From Ohessyouella blattaphilus (GTDB lineage Bacteria; Bacillota; Clostridia; Lachnospirales; Lachnospiraceae), in the NCBI RefSeq assembly GCF_024721265.1, contig NZ_JAMXOC010000015.1, forward strand, positions 1 to 64,000: a stretch of DNA of 64,000 bases. The letters are read 5' to 3'. Made by a program: the position numbers and the translations under genes. The notes beneath the pieces are model-generated. The model did not search any database. It was not told the origin of the DNA and was given only the letters and a program-made list of their open reading frames with translations. This document shows positions 7,646 to 16,619 of this stretch, one piece after another (positions within the stretch are counted from its first letter, which is position 1; each line of letters begins with the position of its first letter).

Positions 7646-9058
7646 ATGAGTATGGATAAGAATCAAATATTTCGTAAAATTCCTAAAGTAGACGTTCTTT
7701 TAGAGAAGGAAAAGATTGCCGAAATGGTAAACCATTACGGACGCAAGAACGTTATGGCAGGGATTACAGAAGAGTTGGGGCGGCTGCGAGAGGCACTGGG
7801 AAAGGTGCAGGACGAAGTGGCAGCAGGAAAGGCCTTAGCAGACTTAGAGGACAAAATAGCGAAAAATGTGGAGAAGCGGACGAAGCCGCGGATGGAACTG
7901 GTGATTAATGCCACCGGGACGGTGCTTCATACGAATCTTGGTCGGGCGCCCATCGCCTATAACCACGTAATGGAGCTGGTACAAAAAATTAGCGGTTATT
8001 CAAATCTAGAATACGATATCACGGCCGGAAAAAGAGGAGAGCGTTATGCTCACTTCGAGAAGCTTTTGTGTGAACTCACCGGGGCTGAGGCGGCGATGGC
8101 AGTAAATAATAACGCCTCTTCCGTGCTGTTGATTCTAAATAGTCTGGCGAAAGATAAGGAAGCGATCGTCTCTCGCGGAGAGTTGATTGAAATCGGCGGG
8201 AAGTTTCGCATTCCTGACGTGATGGAAGCCAGTGGGGCGACGATGGTGTCGGTGGGGACGACCAATAAGACTCACCTTGAGGACTACGAGGAGGCGATTA
8301 CCGAAGAGACGGCGGCTATTCTCAAGGTTCATACGAGCAATTACCGCATTGTTGGGTTTACGGAGAGTGTGACGATTGACGAATTGACACCGCTAGCAAA
8401 AGCCCATGACGTTCCGGTAGTGGAAGATTTGGGAAGTGGGGTGCTAATCGATTTAAGTAAGTACGGCTTAAGCTATGAGCCAACGGTACAGGATTCCATT
8501 CGCAGCGGTGCCGATGTGGTTTGCTTTAGCGGCGATAAACTCCTGGGTGGCCCCCAGGCCGGAATTATTGTAGGTAAGAAGAAGTATATTGATAGGATGA
8601 AGAAGAACCAGCTAACAAGAGCGCTACGAATTGATAAATTTACGGCAGCCGCGCTAGAGCTGACCTTGCTTGAGTACTTATCGGAGGAAAAGGCTATTCA
8701 GAATATCCCTACCCTTAGGATGATTACCAAGTCTGCCGAGGCGGTAAAAAAAGAAGCCCAGAAGCTTCTGGGAGTTCTTGAAAAATACGATTTTAATGCT
8801 GAAATAGAGCTAGTTTCTCTCGAATCGCAAATCGGTGGCGGGTCGCTTCCGTTAGAGCGTTTGCCGGGCTATGGTGTAGCGATTGTTCCAAAGGAGATTT
8901 CAGTGGCAACTTTTGAAGAGCGGTTGCGAAAGCTACCAGTGCCCATTATTGCCCGCGTGGCGGATAATAAGCTCCTTCTCGATGTACGGACGATTGAACC
9001 GAGTCAGTATAACATCATCGGTGATATGTTAGAGAGTATGGAGGCTTTTGGAAAATGA
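7646..9058 (+). CDS. selA: L-seryl-tRNA(Sec) selenium transferase
   Basis: The 470-residue PLP enzyme converts Ser-tRNA(Sec) to Sec-tRNA(Sec) with selenophosphate. Landmarks are the N-terminal RKIPKVDVLL segment, NATGTVLHTNLGRAP, AAMAVNNNASSVLL, VEDLGSGVLIDL and the PLP-lysine region CFSGDKLLGGPQAG. Length matches the decameric bacterial enzyme. It starts nine bases after selD, and its stop overlaps the selB start in an ATGA arrangement, indicating translational coupling. Confidence 0.97.
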   Translation: MSMDKNQIFRKIPKVDVLLEKEKIAEMVNHYGRKNVMAGITEELGRLREALGKVQDEVAAGKALADLEDKIAKNVEKRTKPRMELVINATGTVLHTNLGRAPIAYNHVMELVQKISGYSNLEYDITAGKRGERYAHFEKLLCELTGAEAAMAVNNNASSVLLILNSLAKDKEAIVSRGELIEIGGKFRIPDVMEASGATMVSVGTTNKTHLEDYEEAITEETAAILKVHTSNYRIVGFTESVTIDELTPLAKAHDVPVVEDLGSGVLIDLSKYGLSYEPTVQDSIRSGADVVCFSGDKLLGGPQAGIIVGKKKYIDRMKKNQLTRALRIDKFTAAALELTLLEYLSEEKAIQNIPTLRMITKSAEAVKKEAQKLLGVLEKYDFNAEIELVSLESQIGGGSLPLERLPGYGVAIVPKEISVATFEERLRKLPVPIIARVADNKLLLDVRTIEPSQYNIIGDMLESMEAFGK

Positions 9059-10971
9059 AGCATATAATTGTAGGAACGGCTGGCCATATCGATCACGGGA
9101 AGACTACCCTTATTCGTGCGTTAACGGGACGCAATACGGACCGCTTAGAAGAAGAGCAGCGCCGGGGAATCACCATCGATTTAGGGTTTACGTATTTTGA
9201 TTTAGCAAAGGATAAGCGAGTGGGTATCATTGATGTCCCCGGCCATGAAAAGTTTGTGGGCAACATGGTTGCCGGTGTGGTGGGGATGGACTTGGTTCTC
9301 CTAGTAATCGCTGCCGATGAAGGGATTATGCCTCAGACTAGGGAGCATATGGACATTCTCCATCTTCTTGGTATTGACAAATGCATTGTGGTGCTGAATA
9401 AGTGCGATCTGGTGGATGAGGAGTGGCTAGAGCTTGTGAGGGACGAAATAAAGGAAGAATTTACAGGTACTTTTCTTGAAAAAGCACCTGTTGTTTGTGT
9501 GTCTGCGGCGACAGGAGCGGGGATTCCCCAGCTGAGCGATGAAATCGACCAGATGACAACAGCAGTAGCCAGAGAAGCGACGGGTGCAGGAGTACCCCGC
9601 CTGCCGGTAGACCGAGTGTTTACCCTTTCTGGCTTTGGCACAGTAGTAACCGGTACCTTGATTGCCGGACACGTTAAAAAAGAAGATTTGATGATGGTCT
9701 ACCCTGGGGAACAGGAATGTCGTATCCGCAGTCTGCAAGTTCACGGGGAGAATGCAGAAGAAGTGGCGGCCGGACAGCGAGTGGCCGTTAATATTTCGAA
9801 CCTGAAGAAGAAAGAGATTAAAAGAGGTGCAGTTCTAGCGAAGCCTAACAGTATGAAGGCTACGGATTTATTAGATGTAAAGCTAGAGATGCTCCCTAGT
9901 TCCCTGCGGGTATTGACGACCAACATGCGCTTGCATTTTTTCACGGGTACCAGTGAGGTGTTAGCTAGAGCAGTGCTGCTTGAAGGGGAGGAAATTGGTC
10001 CTGGAGAGTCTGCTTACGTGACGCTACGCCTAGAAGAGAAAATCGCCGTTAGAAATGGCGACCGGTTTGTGGTTCGCTTCTATTCGCCTTTAGAGACCAT
10101 TGGCGGCGGGGTGATTCTAGAAGCGAATCCAGCAAGCAAGAAAAGGGATAAGGCTAAGGTGGCAGCTACCCTTAAGCAAAAAGAAGCAGGGGATCCCCGA
10201 GATGTTGTGCTTTTGCAGGTGGCAGAGCGGGGACATCGGCCGCTAGGGCTTCAGGAGCTGGCTAAAGCCTTAGGTAGTGCCCCTGATGAAGTGAAGCAAT
10301 ATGCGAAAGAATTAGAGGGCGAAGAGCGCTTAGTTATTTTAAGCTTAGCGAAAGAGGAGTACTATCTAGAAGCAGAACAATGCCGGGAGATGGAGCGAGA
10401 AGTAATCGCAAGCTTAACGGCCTACGAAGAGAAGTATCCTTATCGTTACGGACAGAAAAAGGCAGAGGTTCTTACCGCCCTTTTTAAAGGCATGAAACCA
10501 GGGGTTTTTGATGCTTTGATTGAGAGGATGGTAGCCGCAGGTGAGATTAAGCGCCAAGAGGAATATTTATCTACGATAGCCTTTGAAATAAAGGAAGACG
10601 AGACGTATACCACCGTTCGCCAGCGCTTGCTATCCGCTTTTGATGCGGCAAAGTATGATTTTATCCGCTACCGGGAGCTTGATTTTGGCAAAATCTCAGA
10701 AGGGGTGGTAGATGATATCCTGCAGGTGCTAGTTGTGGGCGGTGAAGTGGTGAAGATTAACGACGACTTCTTTACCTTAGCTAGCTTAATGGACGGGGCA
10801 AAGACCATCGTGGAACAGCAATTGGCGGCTGATGGAGTCATTACCATTGCTCAGGTCCGAGATCTGTTTCATACCAGTAGGAAAAGCGCCAAACCGATTC
10901 TTGAGTATATGGACGGAATTAAGGTGACGAAGAAGACCGGCGGTGAGAGTGAAAGGGTGGCATTTAAATGA
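9055..10971 (+). CDS. selB: selenocysteine-specific elongation factor SelB
   Basis: The 638-residue GTPase delivers Sec-tRNA(Sec) to the ribosome at UGA by binding the SECIS hairpin. The N-terminus has an EF-Tu-like G domain: GTAGHIDHGKTTL (G1), RRGITIDLGF (G2), DVPGHEKFVGNM (G3) and VLNKCDLV (G4). Beta-barrel domains and C-terminal winged helices follow (about residues 370-638), ending in FHTSRKSAKPILEYMD. It overlaps selA upstream and the LysR gene downstream by four bases each, so selA-selB-lysR are one translationally coupled set. Confidence 0.97.
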   Translation: MKHIIVGTAGHIDHGKTTLIRALTGRNTDRLEEEQRRGITIDLGFTYFDLAKDKRVGIIDVPGHEKFVGNMVAGVVGMDLVLLVIAADEGIMPQTREHMDILHLLGIDKCIVVLNKCDLVDEEWLELVRDEIKEEFTGTFLEKAPVVCVSAATGAGIPQLSDEIDQMTTAVAREATGAGVPRLPVDRVFTLSGFGTVVTGTLIAGHVKKEDLMMVYPGEQECRIRSLQVHGENAEEVAAGQRVAVNISNLKKKEIKRGAVLAKPNSMKATDLLDVKLEMLPSSLRVLTTNMRLHFFTGTSEVLARAVLLEGEEIGPGESAYVTLRLEEKIAVRNGDRFVVRFYSPLETIGGGVILEANPASKKRDKAKVAATLKQKEAGDPRDVVLLQVAERGHRPLGLQELAKALGSAPDEVKQYAKELEGEERLVILSLAKEEYYLEAEQCREMEREVIASLTAYEEKYPYRYGQKKAEVLTALFKGMKPGVFDALIERMVAAGEIKRQEEYLSTIAFEIKEDETYTTVRQRLLSAFDAAKYDFIRYRELDFGKISEGVVDDILQVLVVGGEVVKINDDFFTLASLMDGAKTIVEQQLAADGVITIAQVRDLFHTSRKSAKPILEYMDGIKVTKKTGGESERVAFK

Positions 10972-11873
10972 ATCTAAAACAACTAGAGGCGTTTGTGAAA
11001 GTGGCAGAGCTTAGGAACTATTCTAAGGCGGCAAAACAGATGTATCTTACTCAGCCCACCGTTAGCGCTCATATTTTTTCTTTGGAAAAGGAGCTGGAGA
11101 CCCGGCTTTTTATTAGAAGTACGAAAGAGGTGTACTTAACGGATGAAGGGAAGATGCTCTATAAGTATGCCAAGGAAATGGTGGATTTAGAAGCGAAGAT
11201 AAAAGAGAGCTTTTCTAGAAACGAGGAAGCTGGAAGTAGTGGCATCACCATCGCTGCCTCCACCATTCCCTCCCAGTATTTGCTCCCAGGGCTACTATCA
11301 GAGTTTAGTAAAAAGTATCCTGGCGAGCAGATTAAGATTATGGAGGCGGATTCTGGTGGGGTAGTGGAGAGTATTGTTGACCACCGGGTGGACGTCGGCT
11401 TTACCGGAACGGTACTAGAAAAGAAGCATTGTACGTATATTCCTTTTTATCAAGATGAGCTGGTGATTATTACTCCTAATACGGAAAAGTACCGGAAACG
11501 AAAGAATGCTTCCGATATTGCTTGGCTTAAGGAAGAGAATATTATCTTCCGCGAGGAGGGCTCAGGGACGCGAAAAGAGGCAGAAAAGCAACTGGTGGCA
11601 GCAGGGATTGCGCTAGAGGAATTAAAGGTGATTGCCAGTATGGAGAATCAAGAGACGATTAAAAATTCGGTAGCCCAGGGGATGGGGATATCGGTTCTGT
11701 CAAAGCTTGCGGCAACGGAAGAGGTAGAGGCAGGTAAACTGCTGGCGTTTACCATACCGGGAACGACAGGTGGCAGAAGTATTAACTTAGTGTATAACAA
11801 AAACTATCCACTAACCAAGACGGTTCAGCGGTTTATTAAGGTGGTTAAGGAAAGTGGAGAGTCATTTAGATAA
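10968..11873 (+). CDS. selenium metabolism-associated LysR-family regulator
   Basis: The 301-residue protein has the LysR N-terminal helix-turn-helix (MNLKQLEAFVKVAELRNYSK, then LTQPTVSAHI) and a periplasmic-binding-like effector domain. Its position inside the selenium operon, coupled to selB, matches the LysR subgroup repeatedly found with yedE and yedF. The effector is unknown. It probably regulates this operon or the adjacent csd-yedE-tusA genes; a pair of direct repeats lies at its 3' end. Confidence 0.88.
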   Translation: MNLKQLEAFVKVAELRNYSKAAKQMYLTQPTVSAHIFSLEKELETRLFIRSTKEVYLTDEGKMLYKYAKEMVDLEAKIKESFSRNEEAGSSGITIAASTIPSQYLLPGLLSEFSKKYPGEQIKIMEADSGGVVESIVDHRVDVGFTGTVLEKKHCTYIPFYQDELVIITPNTEKYRKRKNASDIAWLKEENIIFREEGSGTRKEAEKQLVAAGIALEELKVIASMENQETIKNSVAQGMGISVLSKLAATEEVEAGKLLAFTIPGTTGGRSINLVYNKNYPLTKTVQRFIKVVKESGESFR

Positions 11874-11936
11874 TCTATAAGTGGATTAATCTATTAAAGA
11901 AAACGATTAGCGTAAAGGATGGGAGCAAACTATAAT
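11871..11936 (+). promoter_or_regulatory. candidate operator repeats and promoter before the desulfurase gene
   Basis: Two copies of TAATCTAT start at 11871 and 11887, sixteen bases apart, on the same helix face within about half a turn. A TATAAT -10 box lies at 11931-11936, but the -35 region at about 11908 is poor, as expected for an activator-dependent promoter. The first repeat contains the lysR stop codon. Assignment to the LysR protein is inference. Confidence 0.4.
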
Positions 11937-11956
11937 ACTCTCATAAGGTGATTAGG

Positions 11957-13093
11957 ATGATTTATATGGATAACGCAGCCACTAGTATGAGAAAGCCAAA
12001 AGAGGTGACCTCGGCGGTTACAAGGGCGATGACGTCTATCGGTAACGCCGGGCGCGGGGTTAACGATGCTTCTTTAGAAGCAGCTCGGGAAATCTATGAA
12101 ACTCGTAGTTTACTAGCAAGGCTTTTCGGAGTCAAAGATCCCAAGCAAATTGCGTTTACTAGCAATTCGACCATGAGTCTTAATATGGCGATTAAAGGCT
12201 TGCTTGTTCCTGGTGATCATGTGATCACTACCATCCAGGAACATAATTCTGTCCTTAGGCCCTTATACGAATTAGAAGCATTAGGCGTTTCCCTTTCCAT
12301 TGTGGGTGCCGATGAAAAGGGGAAGACGACTGTTGACGATATAAAAAAAGCCATTCGGCATAACACCAAGTATATCATCACGACCCATGCTTCTAATTTA
12401 ACAGGAAATGCCCTCCCAGTGGCCGAAATTGGCGCTTTGGCGAGGGAGAATGGCCTTATTTATATTGTGGATGCCTCTCAGAGTGCAGGTGTCCTGCCCC
12501 TAGATGTGGAGGCGATGAAGATAGACGTGCTCTGCTTTACGGGACACAAAAGTCTCTATGGCCCCCAAGGGACTGGTGGGATATATGTAAGCGAACAACT
12601 TAAGATGCGTCCTTTGGTGGTGGGCGGGACCGGTGTTCAGACCTTTCGCCATGAGCAGCCCCCAGAGATGCCCACTCACCTTGAAGCAGGGACCCTTAAT
12701 GGACACGGTATTGCTGGACTGAAAGCGGGAGTGACCTTCGTCCTTGAAAGAGGGGTTGAGGCGATCAGAGAACGAGAGCTAGCACTAGCCCAGATGTTTA
12801 GAAAGGGAATAGCCGATCTTCCAGGGATACAACTATACGGAGATTTTGAAGAGGAGCTTCGCTGTCCGATTGTCAGCTTTAATGTAGGGGATTATGACTC
12901 CGGTGAAGTTGGCGATGAGCTTTTGCAAGAGTACGGTATTATCACCCGTACCGGCGGCCACTGTGCCCCTCTTTTACATAAGCATTTTGGGACGGAGTCG
13001 CGAGGGATGATTCGCTTTAGTTTTTCTCACTTTAACACCGATGAAGAGGTTGCAAAAGCAATAACGGCCATCAAGATAATCACAACAGAATAA
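11957..13093 (+). CDS. cysteine desulfurase-like class V aminotransferase
   Basis: The 378-residue PLP enzyme has the DNAATSMRKP N-terminus, a PLP lysine in TGHKSLYGPQGTGG and a candidate persulfide cysteine in TGGHCAPLLHKHFGT. These are hallmarks of the Csd/SufS-like desulfurase family found in selenium clusters. It may release selenium from selenocysteine or sulfur from cysteine. The ATG at 11957 is preceded by AAGG, and MIYMDNAAT is the natural N-terminus; a GTG nine bases earlier is less likely. It is followed by the YedE gene. Confidence 0.88.
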   Translation: MIYMDNAATSMRKPKEVTSAVTRAMTSIGNAGRGVNDASLEAAREIYETRSLLARLFGVKDPKQIAFTSNSTMSLNMAIKGLLVPGDHVITTIQEHNSVLRPLYELEALGVSLSIVGADEKGKTTVDDIKKAIRHNTKYIITTHASNLTGNALPVAEIGALARENGLIYIVDASQSAGVLPLDVEAMKIDVLCFTGHKSLYGPQGTGGIYVSEQLKMRPLVVGGTGVQTFRHEQPPEMPTHLEAGTLNGHGIAGLKAGVTFVLERGVEAIRERELALAQMFRKGIADLPGIQLYGDFEEELRCPIVSFNVGDYDSGEVGDELLQEYGIITRTGGHCAPLLHKHFGTESRGMIRFSFSHFNTDEEVAKAITAIKIITTE

Positions 13094-13115
13094 GTCGTTT
13101 TAGGAGGAGAAGAAA

Positions 13116-14222
13116 GTGAGTGTAGCAAATTCGAAATGGAAATTATTAGTCATAGGCGCTATTTGTGGCTTAATTGCAGTATGTCTGGCTATTTTTGGCA
13201 ACCCCGCCAATATGGCCTTTTGTATTGCCTGCTTTATCAGAGATACCGCTGGTGCCTTAGGGCTTCATCAGGCAGAGGTGGTGCAGTACGCTAGACCCGA
13301 AACCATCGGTTTAGTAATCGGGGCGTTTCTCATCTCTTTTGCCACAAAAGAGTATAAAAGTACCGGCGGCTCGTCGCCGATGATTCGCTTTATCTTAGGT
13401 TTTTGTATGATGGTAGGTGCGCTCATCTTTTTAGGCTGTCCTCTACGAATGATTTTGCGGATGTCGGCAGGTGATTTGACCGCCTGGATTGCTCTTATTG
13501 GTTTTATCCTGGGAATTGGCACGGGGGTTATCTTTCTAAAAGGCGGCTTTAGTCTCGGCCGCGCGTATGAAACCAGCAAGCTTAGCGGCATGGTTATTTC
13601 CCTACTTTCGCTAGCTATCCTACTCTTGGCGGTGGGGACTAACTTGTTAAAGCAAAGTACAGCAGGGCCAGGAAGCATGCACGCTCCTATTATCATGTCT
13701 CTTATTGGTGGGTTGCTTTTTGGCGCCTTGGCCCAAAAGGCACGAATCTGTTTTGCCGGAAGCATTCGTGACGTGATTTTGCTTCGCAATTTTGACCTTT
13801 TAAGCGCTGTTGTTGGGTTGTTTGTGGTGATGCTAATCTACAACCTCGCCTCGGGGAATTTTGCTTTAGGTATGAATACCCCAGGAATCATCGCTCACTC
13901 GGAGCACCTCTGGAATATCCTGGGCATGTATGTGGTCGGTTTGGCGGCGGTACTAGCTGGCGGCTGTCCCTTACGTCAACTGATTCTCGCAGGTCAAGGC
14001 TCGAATGACTCAGCAGTCACGGTTCTAGGAATGCTGATAGGCGCCGCAATCTGTCATAACTTCGGTTTGGCTAGTAGCGGGACTTCGGTCAATCCAGAGA
14101 CGAAAGAGCTAATCAAAGGAGCGGTTACTACGAATGGAAAAGTAGCCTGTATCATCTGTATCGTCGTGCTTTTGGTGATTGCTTTTGTAAGTAAACGGCA
14201 AACGAAAGCAGCTTCCAATTAG
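13116..14222 (+). CDS. yedE: selenium metabolism membrane protein, YedE/FdhT-type transporter
   Basis: The 368-residue protein is almost entirely hydrophobic, with roughly ten membrane segments. It carries the YeeE/YedE cysteine motifs LGCPLRMILR and GGCPLRQLIL plus QKARICFAGSIRD. YeeE homologues move thiosulfate, and the YedE subgroup is linked to selenium genes, so uptake of a reduced selenium species is the usual proposal, not proven. The GTG start follows AGGAGGAG. tusA follows directly, as is common for these transporters. Confidence 0.88.
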   Translation: MSVANSKWKLLVIGAICGLIAVCLAIFGNPANMAFCIACFIRDTAGALGLHQAEVVQYARPETIGLVIGAFLISFATKEYKSTGGSSPMIRFILGFCMMVGALIFLGCPLRMILRMSAGDLTAWIALIGFILGIGTGVIFLKGGFSLGRAYETSKLSGMVISLLSLAILLLAVGTNLLKQSTAGPGSMHAPIIMSLIGGLLFGALAQKARICFAGSIRDVILLRNFDLLSAVVGLFVVMLIYNLASGNFALGMNTPGIIAHSEHLWNILGMYVVGLAAVLAGGCPLRQLILAGQGSNDSAVTVLGMLIGAAICHNFGLASSGTSVNPETKELIKGAVTTNGKVACIICIVVLLVIAFVSKRQTKAASN

Positions 14223-14262
14223 GGGATAAATGGAGTATTATAGGAAGGTAGGTATAAATATC

Positions 14263-14463
14263 ATGAAAGTTGTAGATGCGAGAGGACTATCCTGTCCAGA
14301 GCCGATTATGCTGACGAATGAAGCGTTAAAAAGCGAAAGCGCGGTAACGGTATTAGTTGACGAGGCTCATCAAAAGACCAATGTGGAGAAATTTGCCAGT
14401 GAAAAAGGCAAGAAAACCTCGGTTACCGATAAGGACGGATACTTCGAAATCATCGTCGAGTAA
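14263..14463 (+). CDS. TusA-family sulfur/selenium carrier
   Basis: The 66-residue protein MKVVDARGLSCPEP is a stand-alone TusA fold with the CPxP cysteine that carries persulfide. I chose the ATG at 14263 (GGAAGGTAGG ten bases upstream) because it gives the family N-terminus; an in-frame ATG at 14230 would add eleven residues. It sits between the YedE gene and the DUF3343 gene and likely receives the chalcogen imported by YedE. Confidence 0.88.
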   Translation: MKVVDARGLSCPEPIMLTNEALKSESAVTVLVDEAHQKTNVEKFASEKGKKTSVTDKDGYFEIIVE

Positions 14464-14469
14464 AGAAGA

Positions 14470-14706
14470 ATGCGAAAAAAAGAATTAAAACTGGTGGTAA
14501 CCTTTCATACAACGGCAGAAGCAATGGCTTTAGAGAAAGCGGCCAAGGAAAGAAGCCTTTTGGGACGGATGATACCGGTTCCCAGAGAATTGTCTTCAGG
14601 TTGTGGCATCTCCTGGACATCTCCTTTAGAGCTTAGAGAAGAGCTGTTATCCTTAATGGAAGAGTTACAGATAGAAAAAGATGAGATTCATGAAATTATG
14701 GTATAA
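14470..14706 (+). CDS. DUF3343 putative Se/S carrier-like protein
   Basis: The 78-residue protein matches the DUF3343 family: an N-terminal LVVTFHTTAEAMALEKAA strand-helix and the conserved SSGCGISW cysteine region. The family is associated with selenium and sulfur trafficking, with no defined reaction. It starts seven bases after tusA with a weak ribosome binding site, suggesting coupling, and is the last gene of the island before a strong terminator. Confidence 0.85.
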   Translation: MRKKELKLVVTFHTTAEAMALEKAAKERSLLGRMIPVPRELSSGCGISWTSPLELREELLSLMEELQIEKDEIHEIMV

Positions 14707-14736
14707 AAAAAGAGCGACGCGAGTCGCTCTTTTTTT
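14705..14736. terminator. bidirectional rho-independent terminator
   Basis: AGAGCGAC-GCGA-GTCGCTCT is a perfect eight-base-pair stem with an A run before it and seven or more Ts after it. It ends the selenium island on the plus strand and the TetR gene on the minus strand. Confidence 0.92.
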
Positions 14737-14748
14737 CATTCTATTCGT

Positions 14749-15336
14749 TTAAAAACCTTCAACAAATTTATCCAATAAGCTAGGCAGTAAGCGATCACTG
14801 TACTCGGTAAGGGAGAACTTGCCCTTATAGAGAGCGTAATCGTACAACAAAGCACGCTCAAACATGGCGTAGTAGTGTAAAAGCAAGTCGGCGGAAGATG
14901 TCTTTTTAAATTCACCATTTGCCATACCTTCTTCGATAATCTCGAGAATCCATTTGAAATAAAATCTCTTTTTATCGGATAACGAACGCTTATCCTTAGT
15001 CACAAGCTGTGAGGAATAGAGATAAGCTAAAATCTCAGTATCGATTTTGTGTTCAATCATGTCAAAGAGCGCATGATTCAAATACCGTAGCTTCTCGTAA
15101 GCCGAGAGGCTATGATCGATGGTTTCATACAGTTCCTTATACATGTCGTCAAAAAGGTAGGAAAGAGAATTTAGAAGGCTCTCCTTGCCTTTGAAATAGT
15201 GGTAAAAGGTCCCTTTTGAGGTTTTTGAGGAGACGATAATTTCTTCAACAGTGGTCTTATCGTAGCCGTTCTTATGAAAAAGGTTCCACGCTGCCTTTAC
15301 AATTCTGCTTTTAGTTGATTGCCTCTTTTTTGGCAT
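14749..15336 (-). CDS. TetR-family regulator downstream of proline racemase
   Basis: The 195-residue protein has the TetR helix-turn-helix (NGYDKTTVEEIIVSSKTSKGTFYHYFKGKESLL, residues about 19-51). Its ribosome binding site TAGGAG overlaps the stop codon of the upstream proline racemase gene, so the pair is translationally coupled. It is clearly paralogous across its length to the TetR protein at 60628-61209, which follows proC in the same way. It probably senses proline or a related metabolite; that is inference. Confidence 0.92.
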   Translation of the reverse strand: MPKKRQSTKSRIVKAAWNLFHKNGYDKTTVEEIIVSSKTSKGTFYHYFKGKESLLNSLSYLFDDMYKELYETIDHSLSAYEKLRYLNHALFDMIEHKIDTEILAYLYSSQLVTKDKRSLSDKKRFYFKWILEIIEEGMANGEFKKTSSADLLLHYYAMFERALLYDYALYKGKFSLTEYSDRLLPSLLDKFVEGF

Positions 15337-15344
15337 GTTTGCTC

Positions 15345-16373
15345 CTATCCAACAACGAAGCCGTACTTAAGTGGGTCGTCTCCGTCGATTACGTATGTTG
15401 CTTCACCGGTTACATATGCACTACCAGTAATCTGCGGGACTACAGCCTTGAAATCGCCGATGTTGGTCTCTTCTAAGATCACACCCTTAAACTGTGAGCC
15501 GATAAAACTTTCATATACGAATGGCTCGCCGATGCCGATTTCGTCTCTAGCGTAAAGAGTTGCTAGCTTAGCGCTAGTTCCCGTACCGCAAGGTGAACGG
15601 TCAGCCATCCGATCCCCAAAGATAACCACGTTGCGCTTATCAGCACCAGGAGTATCTGTATCTGAGTAAATTTCGCATAAATCAACAGTTGTAATATCAA
15701 GAGTAGGATGCTTCATCTCTACTTCTTTATTAACTGCTTCAATCATCTTCATGCCGAAATCGGTTAGAGCAGGGATGTTCTTTGGTTCAATGGCCATGCC
15801 CAGTTGATCCGCTTTTACCAGGGCGAAAAAGCTTCCGCCAAAGGAAATGTCATAAGTAATCTCTTTCCCGTCGATGGTGGTCTTTAAGTTTTCTTTGTAC
15901 AGAAAAGCAGGAACATTAGTTAAAGTTACATTAAGAACTTTCCCGTCCTTAACTTCGGCTTTTGTCTTAATGATGCCGGCAGGAGCTTCTAAAGTAACCT
16001 CAGTAAAAGGCTCTTTTGCTTCCACAAGACCGCTCTCGATTAAAGCGGTAACTGTACCGATAGTACCGTGGCCACACATATTAAGATATTCTCCAGTATC
16101 CATAAAGAAAACTGCAAAATCAGCTTCTTTACTAATTGGCTCGGTTACGTAAGCGCCGAACATATCGTGATGTCCCCTTGGCTCAAACATCAGTGCTTGA
16201 CGATACTTGTCATAATTCTTGTGAAGATAGTTCTTGCGTTCAATAGGTGTATCTCCCTTTAGCTCTGGAAAGCCAGAGAAAAGAATTCGCGTGAATTCAC
16301 CTACTGTGTGGGTGTCGATAGCCTTAAAAGATGCTTCGTACGCATCAAGGTTCAACTTGGGTTTCAGTTCCAT
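15345..16373 (-). CDS. prdF: proline racemase
   Basis: The 342-residue protein has both catalytic cysteines of proline racemase, in MCGHGTIGT (about residue 97) and SPCGTGTSA (about residue 262). This separates it from 3-hydroxyproline dehydratases, which replace one of them. It interconverts L- and D-proline without a cofactor and so provides the D-proline used by PrdA/PrdB, whose genes lie divergently beyond tRNA-Sec. Its ribosome binding site is AAAGGAGG. It is followed by the coupled TetR gene. Confidence 0.95.
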   Translation of the reverse strand: MELKPKLNLDAYEASFKAIDTHTVGEFTRILFSGFPELKGDTPIERKNYLHKNYDKYRQALMFEPRGHHDMFGAYVTEPISKEADFAVFFMDTGEYLNMCGHGTIGTVTALIESGLVEAKEPFTEVTLEAPAGIIKTKAEVKDGKVLNVTLTNVPAFLYKENLKTTIDGKEITYDISFGGSFFALVKADQLGMAIEPKNIPALTDFGMKMIEAVNKEVEMKHPTLDITTVDLCEIYSDTDTPGADKRNVVIFGDRMADRSPCGTGTSAKLATLYARDEIGIGEPFVYESFIGSQFKGVILEETNIGDFKAVVPQITGSAYVTGEATYVIDGDDPLKYGFVVG

Positions 16374-16619
16374 TTTGAATACCTCCTTTGAAGTTAAATG
16401 ATTTGATTCCTATAGAAAAAATCTATAGGTTGCTTTATCTAAACATCTCAGATTTCCCCTTCTTCGATGTTTTAGCCATACCAATTTTTTTCTAGAATGG
16501 TTAGTTTTTTAACGATTAGACCGTATTCTAGACCCTTGTTCAGTTTTGTAATCACATTATCGCCGAAAATCCCCTAAAAGTCAATGTTTTTTAAGAATTT
16601 TAAAAATAACTTTTAGGTG
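16374..16619. other. gene-free control region upstream of proline racemase with three inverted repeats
   Basis: No gene is seen. Three inverted repeats stand out. CCTATAGA/TCTATAGG spans 16409-16429 with a 5-base gap, 36 bases before the racemase start. TCTAGAAT/ATTCTAGA spans 16491-16532 with a 26-base gap. CCTAAAAGT/ACTTTTAGG spans 16573-16617, just before the tRNA-Sec promoter. They are candidate operators or mRNA hairpins; I found no convincing -35/-10 pair for the racemase. Confidence 0.45.
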
